This document shows positions 19,852-24,216 of a DNA stretch of 24,216 nt, one piece after another. Where the stretch lies: positions 1 through 24,216 of the IMG/VR virus record IMGVR_UViG_3300042480_000974; one strand, 5' to 3'. The position numbers were made by a program, and so were the translations under genes. The DNA is from a virus. A model generated the notes under the pieces. That model did not search any database. It was not told the origin of the DNA and worked only from the letters and a program-made list of their open reading frames with translations. Each line of letters opens with the position of its first letter. Within the stretch, counting starts at the first letter, position 1.

Positions 19852-20040
19852 ATGGCAACAAAAACTTGCAACATCGCTGAAAGCGTCTTTACGCCGGGAG
19901 AAGATGGCGCTCCGGGCCTGTGGGCGGTGCGGGCTGACGTGAAGGTCGGTGAAAACAGATATAGCACAACCCATGTTATCGAGGGCGCGGAAGGCTGGAC
20001 CGATGCCCAGCTCTCGGCTGAGGTTATCAAGCTCTACTAA
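19852..20040 (+). CDS. Small hypothetical virion-region protein
   Basis: ATG at 19852, 10 bases after the previous stop, with AGGATAGG upstream. The 62-residue product MATKTCNIAESVFTPGEDGA, PGLWAVRADVKVGENRYSTT, then HVIEGAEGWTDAQLSAEVIK is mostly strands with a final helix. It is probably a small structural or accessory protein encoded with the 734-residue gene. No family is recognised. Confidence 0.7.
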   Translation: MATKTCNIAESVFTPGEDGAPGLWAVRADVKVGENRYSTTHVIEGAEGWTDAQLSAEVIKLY

Positions 20041-20085
20041 CTGCGCCCTGTCAGTAGGGCTAACCCAAAACTATAGGAGGGCCAC

Positions 20086-20481
20086 ATGGCCACAATTCTG
20101 CAAAAGATGGAGGCTAACGGCCTTCTCCGTCGCGTCGTTCGAGTGCCTATCACTGTCGTCAACGGCGCGGCTGCTGGCACGTTCGTCATCCCGACTGGCG
20201 CTGTTGTTCAGCACGTCAACCGGGACACGCCAGCCGACATCCCCGGCTCTCCCACCAACGTAAACCTTCGTCTCGGTTCTGCTGCCAACGGCCAGCAATA
20301 CGTCGCTGACGTTGACCTGAAAGCCCAAGGCTATTCGGCCCTGACCGTTCTGTATGCGGCTCGCAATGTCGCCGCATCAGCCCCGGCCACGTTCCACTTC
20401 ACTGTTGCGTCGTCCGGTGGCACGACTGCCGATCAAGACGGCTCGATCATCCTGTATGTGGAATACGCTATCGTTCCGTAA
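20086..20481 (+). CDS. Beta-rich virion-associated protein
   Basis: ATG at 20086 has a strong ribosome site (TAGGAGGG). The 131-residue product has strands such as RRVVRVPITVVNGAAAGTFV, IPTGAVVQHVNRDTPADIPG, VNLRLGSAANGQQYVADVDL and a C-terminal strand IILYVEYAIVP. This alternation and Gly/Ala-rich composition fit a small jelly-roll or decoration fold. Its neighbours (734-residue virion protein, terminase) support a virion role. It could be a capsid-stabilising protein, but no named family is recognised. Confidence 0.75.
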   Translation: MATILQKMEANGLLRRVVRVPITVVNGAAAGTFVIPTGAVVQHVNRDTPADIPGSPTNVNLRLGSAANGQQYVADVDLKAQGYSALTVLYAARNVAASAPATFHFTVASSGGTTADQDGSIILYVEYAIVP

Positions 20482-20683
20482 TCATCCCGCGCCCTCTCTC
20501 ACTGGACCCACCCCGAGCGGGGCAGTTACCATCCGACCTTACAGGCTGAGAAGCCGACCAGTGGCGCGGGGCACCCCTTGGGGTGTATTTGTTGACTGGC
20601 AAGGCGGAAACGCTCGGACATAACCCACACAGTCGCCAAGCCCTGAGCAGCGACTAGGGAGCGTCTAAGATAGACGAAAATAG
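20482..20683 (+). other. Structured non-coding region before the terminase genes
   Basis: No gene fits in these 202 bases. CCCGCGCC (20486-20493) and ACTGG (20501-20505) pair with CCAGT GGCGCGGG (20558-20570), enclosing two hairpins, CCCC-GAGC-GGGG (20511-20522) and GGCT-GAGA-AGCC (20544-20555, a GNRA loop): a three-way junction. Next are CACCCC-TT-GGGGTG (20572-20585) followed by TATTTGTTG, AGTCGC/GCGACT (20631-20655), and CGTCTA-AGA-TAGACG (20662-20676), which sits 7 bases before the small terminase ATG. A TTGACT lies at 20592, but I see no good -10. It could be a terminator plus leader, a packaging (pac/cos) site, or a small RNA. Confidence 0.55.
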
Positions 20684-20968
20684 ATGGCGATAGGCGTAAA
20701 GACTGGCGGGCGTCAAAAAGGGACGCTTAACAAGGCAACTGCTGACATTAAGGCCCTTGCAAGAGAGTTCACGCCAACGGCGATGGAGCGGCTTGTTAGG
20801 ATTATTCAGGAAAGCGACAGCGACGCTGCTGTGGTCTCCGCGATTAAGGAAGTTTTCGACCGAGGCTACGGCAAGGCGAAACAACCAATAATCGGTGGCG
20901 ATGACGATGACCCGGCCATGAAGATGGTTGCGGCTATCGAGTGGAGGGTCGTTGATAGTCGCCCCTGA
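20684..20968 (+). CDS. Terminase small subunit-like protein
   Basis: This 94-residue protein begins MAIGVKTGGRQKGTLNKATA (GGRQKGTLNK is the usual N-terminal signature of such proteins) and continues ADIKALAREFTPTAMERLVR. A second helix block (DAAVVSAIKEVFDRGYGKAK) and an acidic linker follow. Its size, HTH-like helix pattern and position directly upstream of the large terminase indicate a DNA-recognition small terminase (or DUF5681-like relative). No strong ribosome site precedes the ATG; instead a hairpin (20662-20676) lies just upstream, suggesting translational control. The large terminase start lies inside its last codons. Confidence 0.8.
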   Translation: MAIGVKTGGRQKGTLNKATADIKALAREFTPTAMERLVRIIQESDSDAAVVSAIKEVFDRGYGKAKQPIIGGDDDDPAMKMVAAIEWRVVDSRP

Positions 20969-22226
20969 AGTCGCGCGGGTGTTTCAGCCGCTGTTGGTCC
21001 CGACCCGATATAAGGGGGCGCACGGTGGCCGAGGCTCTGGAAAGTCGCACTTCTTTGCTGACTTGATGGTGGCGAAGGCTATCGCCAAGCCCGGCTTTCG
21101 CGGAGTGTGCATCCGAGAGGTCCAGAAAGACCTCAACCAATCGGCAAAGCGGCTGATTGAGGACAAGATCGCTCAACACGGTCTGGGGCATCTGTTCGAT
21201 TGCCAAAAGGCTGTGACGGTTACGCCGGGCGGCGGGATTATCATTTATCAGGGTATGCAGGACCACACGGCGGATTCGGTGAAGTCGCTGGAAGGCTTTG
21301 ACGTGGCATGGGTTGAGGAAGCCCAGACGCTTTCTCCGCGCTCGCTGACCCTGCTTAGGCCGACAATCCGCAAGCCCGGTTCTGAGCTTTGGTTCTCATG
21401 GAACCCGCGCCGGAAAAAAGACCCGGTGGATTTGATGCTAAGGGGTGAGGACCGGCCTACTGGTTCTGTCGTCGTTCGCGCTAACTGGTCGGATAACCCG
21501 TGGTTTCCTGCCGAGCTAGAGCAAGAGCGGCTAGACGACTTCCGTATGAAGCCGGACCAGTATGACCATATCTGGGAAGGCGGTTACGAGGCCGTCACCG
21601 AAGGCGCTTACTTTGCCAAGGCGCTGGCGCAGGCTAGGGCTGATAATCGGATAGGTGAGATCAGCCGCGACCCGCTAATGGCGTTGCGGGCTTATTGGGA
21701 TATCGGCGGGACGGGTGCCAAGGCTGATGCTACGGCCATTTGGATTGCCCAGTTCGTCGGTGAGAAGATTAAGGTTCTGGCGTATTACGAAGCGCAAGGG
21801 CAGGACTTGGCAACGCACGTCAACTGGCTGAGACAGTCGGGCTTTGGCGCTGCTGAGTGCTTCCTTCCCCACGATGGCGCATCGCATGAAAAGGTTTTCG
21901 ACGCGTCTTACCAGAGTGCGCTAGAACAAGCGGGCTTCTCTGTGAGGGTAATACCTAATCAGGGGCGTGGGGCGGCTTCACAGCGCATTGAGGCGGTTCG
22001 GCGGTGGTTCCCTCGCATTTGGTTTAATCAGGCGACCACGCAAGCCGGACTGGATGCGCTAGGGGCGTATCACGAGAAGAAAGACGAAGCCCGAGGGATT
22101 GGGCTTGGCCCTAACCACGATTGGGCAAGCCACGGGGCTGATGCGTTCGGCCTGATGTGCTCTACATACGAAGAGCCGAGGGTTATGGCTGCAATCCTCG
22201 ATATACCTAGCTACGGAGCCGTGTGA
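20952..22226 (+). CDS. terL: Terminase large subunit
   Basis: The TTG at 20952 has GGAGGG just upstream; a TTG at 20928 is an alternative. The product is about 424 residues. Its ATPase half has a Walker A GGRGSGKS after VPTRYKGAH, and a Walker B FDVAWVEEAQ. The C-terminal nuclease half has the acidic residues in AYWDIGGTGAKADATA, FLPHDGASHEK and HDWASHGADAF, an RNase-H-like nuclease. The order is that of the terminase_3/PBSX-type large subunit, which translocates and cuts phage DNA into the capsid. It overlaps the small subunit gene by up to 41 bases. Its TGA overlaps a 13-codon minicistron and then the portal gene. Confidence 0.96.
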   Translation: MIVAPEVARVFQPLLVPTRYKGAHGGRGSGKSHFFADLMVAKAIAKPGFRGVCIREVQKDLNQSAKRLIEDKIAQHGLGHLFDCQKAVTVTPGGGIIIYQGMQDHTADSVKSLEGFDVAWVEEAQTLSPRSLTLLRPTIRKPGSELWFSWNPRRKKDPVDLMLRGEDRPTGSVVVRANWSDNPWFPAELEQERLDDFRMKPDQYDHIWEGGYEAVTEGAYFAKALAQARADNRIGEISRDPLMALRAYWDIGGTGAKADATAIWIAQFVGEKIKVLAYYEAQGQDLATHVNWLRQSGFGAAECFLPHDGASHEKVFDASYQSALEQAGFSVRVIPNQGRGAASQRIEAVRRWFPRIWFNQATTQAGLDALGAYHEKKDEARGIGLGPNHDWASHGADAFGLMCSTYEEPRVMAAILDIPSYGAV

Positions 22227-22267
22227 TGACCCGACTGACTGCATCTAGCACGGTAAGCGCAAACTGA
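22226..22267 (+). CDS. 13-codon minicistron linking terminase and portal
   Basis: ATG at 22226 overlaps the terminase TGA (TGATG) and has GGAG 7 bases upstream. The frame MTRLTASSTVSAN ends TGA at 22265-22267, which overlaps the portal ATG (TGATG). The portal start itself lacks a good ribosome site, so ribosomes finishing this peptide may restart on the portal. It may be a translational-coupling leader rather than a functional peptide. Confidence 0.55.
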   Translation: MTRLTASSTVSAN

Positions 22268-24216
22268 TGGCAAGCGACCGCCTCGCCCTTGTAGCTGATG
22301 AGTTCGCGCGGGCCGTTGGCCGCAGCACGGACGAACTGAACGCGCAACGCGAGAAAGCCCTTCAATACATCAAGGGCGTGATGGATGATGTTCCATCGCT
22401 GCCCGGTCGTTCGTCGGCCTGCTCTACGGACGTGTCAGACGCTATCGAGATGGCGCTGCCCGACCTCATTGAGATTTTCACGGGTGAGGACATCGCGACG
22501 TTCCGGCCTGTCGGGCCAGAGGACGTTGACGCGGCGCAGCAAGAGACGGATTACGTCAAGCACGTCTTCTTTGAGGAAAATCCCGGCTTTCTGAACCTGT
22601 ATAGCGCAATCAAGGATGCGCTCTCGATCAAGACCGGCGTGTTCAAAGTCTTTGGCGAGGAATACGAAGAGCCGGAGGAGGAGTTTGAGGGCCAGAGCCT
22701 CGATCAACTCGCATCGGCGGTGCAAAAGCACGGCGACCGGGTTTATCTGAAGTCTGACCTTGGGGACATGACTGACCCCGAGATGACGGTTGATTTCTGC
22801 ATCCGTGCCAAGAAGAAGTGGCGGGCGCGGGTGATGGCGGTTCCGCCTGAAGACTTCGGCGTCTCGAAGGATACGGTTCTGCTGACGGAAAGCCCGTATT
22901 GCTTTCACAAGACCCGCTTGAGGGCCTATGAGCTTAAGCGCCGGGGCATTGATGCGGCTAAGGTCGATGCGCTTCCTGCCTATGGCGTGATTGATAATCA
23001 GGTAAAGCAAGCGCGGGACCGCACCGATCAAGAGGTTGACGACCGGGGCGGGCTTGGCGACCATCGTATTGTCGAGGTCATTGAGCATTATATCGACGGC
23101 GAGGACGGGCGTTACAGGCTGCTGACGGACGGTTCGGCGCTTACCCTGCTCGAAGAGGACGAACACCCTACGGTGCCGTTCTCGGCCATTACGCCTTACA
23201 TCGTGCCTCACCAGTTTATCGGGGAATCGGTTTCTGACCGCCTGATTGAGATACAGAAAATCAATACCGTGCTGACACGGATGACGCTGGATTCGGGGTA
23301 TTTCGCCCTTAATCAGCGGATGTATGTCAACATGGACAAGGCGAACGACTGGACGATTGCCGACCTTCTCCGCAATGAGCCTAACGTTCCGGTTCGCGGC
23401 AAGGGCGACAACGCTATTGTTCCGCTGACCTCTGGCGGGCTGTCGTTTGATACCTTGTCGGCTATCGAGCATTTCTCGGTGGCGGGTGAGAAGCGGACGG
23501 GCATCGTTCGCAACTCGCAAGGGCTTAACCCGGACACGCTGCATGACACGGCACGGGGCGCGATGGCGCTTATGTCGGAATCGCAAAAGCGTGTGCGCTT
23601 GATCGCGTCCATTCTTGCCCATACCGGCATTAAGGACGTGTTCCTGCTGCTGCATCGCCTGTTGCGCCAGAACGCGACACAAGCGGAGACCGTGCGGCTT
23701 CGCGGCAAGTGGATTGATATTGACCCGTCGTCGTGGGCTAACCGGCAGGACATGACGATTGAAGTCGGCGTCGGGTCGGCTGGCAAGGATGCCGAGATGG
23801 CGCGACTGCAAGCCGGTATGGTGACGATGCAGGAAATCATCGGGATGCAGGGCGGCGTTGAAGGCCCGCTGGTGAAGCTCGATAACATCTATGCGTATCT
23901 GAAGCGGTATTTTGAAAAGGGTCTCGACTTCAAGTCTGCCGAACCGTTCCTGACTGACCCCTCGGTGCAATCGGAAGAGCCGCAAGCCCCGCCGCCGCCT
24001 GACCCGGCTGTTCTGGAAGCCCAAGCCAAGCTCCAAATGGCGCAGCAAGAGGCGATGGCAAAGCAGGAACTGGCGCAGCAGCAAGCTCAAGCCGATGTGC
24101 AACTAGCCCAAGTCAAGGCGCAGGCCGAGATTGAGACCGCCCGCGCTATCGCTCAAGAGAAGGCTGCCCTTGCCCGTGCGGAGGCTGAGGAACGTGCATT
24201 GCTGAAGCGTCAAGAG
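22267..24216 (+). CDS. Portal protein (partial, open at the right edge)
   Basis: The frame runs 650 codons from ATG 22267 to the end of the window with no stop. The N terminus MASDRLALVADEFARAVGRS leads into SDAIEMALPDLIEIFTGEDI, a typical early helix of P22/podovirus-type portals that surround the DNA channel. The middle has VPPEDFGVSKDTVLLTESPY and IVEVIEHYIDGEDGRYRLLT. PFSAITPYIVPHQFIGESVS is followed by the IEIQKINTVLTRMTLDSGYF helix. LNPDTLHDTARGAMALMSES is the conserved portal-region block. The last visible part is a Q/A-rich coiled coil. It would form the dodecameric ring at the packaging vertex. A long open frame on the opposite strand is a shadow. Confidence 0.9.
   Translation, partial: MASDRLALVADEFARAVGRSTDELNAQREKALQYIKGVMDDVPSLPGRSSACSTDVSDAIEMALPDLIEIFTGEDIATFRPVGPEDVDAAQQETDYVKHVFFEENPGFLNLYSAIKDALSIKTGVFKVFGEEYEEPEEEFEGQSLDQLASAVQKHGDRVYLKSDLGDMTDPEMTVDFCIRAKKKWRARVMAVPPEDFGVSKDTVLLTESPYCFHKTRLRAYELKRRGIDAAKVDALPAYGVIDNQVKQARDRTDQEVDDRGGLGDHRIVEVIEHYIDGEDGRYRLLTDGSALTLLEEDEHPTVPFSAITPYIVPHQFIGESVSDRLIEIQKINTVLTRMTLDSGYFALNQRMYVNMDKANDWTIADLLRNEPNVPVRGKGDNAIVPLTSGGLSFDTLSAIEHFSVAGEKRTGIVRNSQGLNPDTLHDTARGAMALMSESQKRVRLIASILAHTGIKDVFLLLHRLLRQNATQAETVRLRGKWIDIDPSSWANRQDMTIEVGVGSAGKDAEMARLQAGMVTMQEIIGMQGGVEGPLVKLDNIYAYLKRYFEKGLDFKSAEPFLTDPSVQSEEPQAPPPPDPAVLEAQAKLQMAQQEAMAKQELAQQQAQADVQLAQVKAQAEIETARAIAQEKAALARAEAEERALLKRQE

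Noticed and set aside
22435-24102. A 555-codon open frame on the - strand
   Set aside because: It is the antisense shadow of the portal gene, whose + frame has clear portal features and a stop-free run to the window edge. The - product is arginine/leucine/histidine-rich and lacks any domain.
1-24216. Integrase, CI-type repressor or att site
   Set aside because: None recognised on either strand; a temperate lifestyle cannot be concluded from this window.

Overview
The window is a stretch of a tailed double-stranded DNA phage (or prophage) genome. It carries a complete lysis cassette, an accessory leftward cassette, a replication/modification block, a recombination block and the start of a morphogenesis block (terminase, portal). 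The DNA is GC-rich and packed with overlapping genes (ATGA and TGATG junctions). Two SANT/GcrA-like helix-turn-helix proteins and the general protein style suggest an alphaproteobacterial host (Caulobacter/Brevundimonas/Sphingomonas-like), but this is inference. No integrase, repressor or att site is visible, so lifestyle cannot be decided.

Layout. (1) 1-3536, rightward: the end of an upstream gene, a membrane/coiled-coil protein, a holin-like protein, an M15 endolysin, overlapping spanin genes, an HTH-metallophosphoesterase and a small ORF. An HNH-AP2 homing endonuclease on the opposite strand sits inside the 3' end of the endolysin gene and seems to have supplied a replacement end for it. 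(2) 3543-7106, leftward: eleven small genes, nearly all joined by short overlaps. They include Ea22-like proteins, two small membrane proteins, a second HNH endonuclease and a small HTH protein. (3) 7107-7664: an apparently non-coding, repeat-bearing region, followed by a terminator that ends the block to its right. (4) 7750-13275, leftward: a replication-protein-like gene, a beta-class DNA methyltransferase, an SNF2-type helicase, two related HTH proteins, an HNH nuclease, a C5-cytosine methyltransferase, a RusA resolvase and two small genes. (5) 13314-13394: divergent sigma70-like promoters flanking a palindrome. (6) 13419-17285, rightward: small genes, an ERF annealing protein, an SSB-like protein with a DDIPF tail, NinB, small ORFs, and a 188-aa protein in the position where lambdoid phages carry a late regulator. 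(7) 17286-17636: a highly structured non-coding leader. (8) 17637-24216, rightward: a 734-aa virion protein, two small proteins, another structured intergenic region, small and large terminase, a 13-codon minicistron and the portal protein, which runs off the window.

How it fits together: the two divergent promoters drive a leftward replication/DNA-modification operon and a rightward recombination operon. ERF, the SSB-like protein, NinB and RusA form a coherent homologous-recombination set. The late region would be read through the structured leader at 17286. The lysis genes at the left end are the usual end of a late operon, so in the full genome they probably lie downstream of the structural genes through a circular or terminally redundant map.
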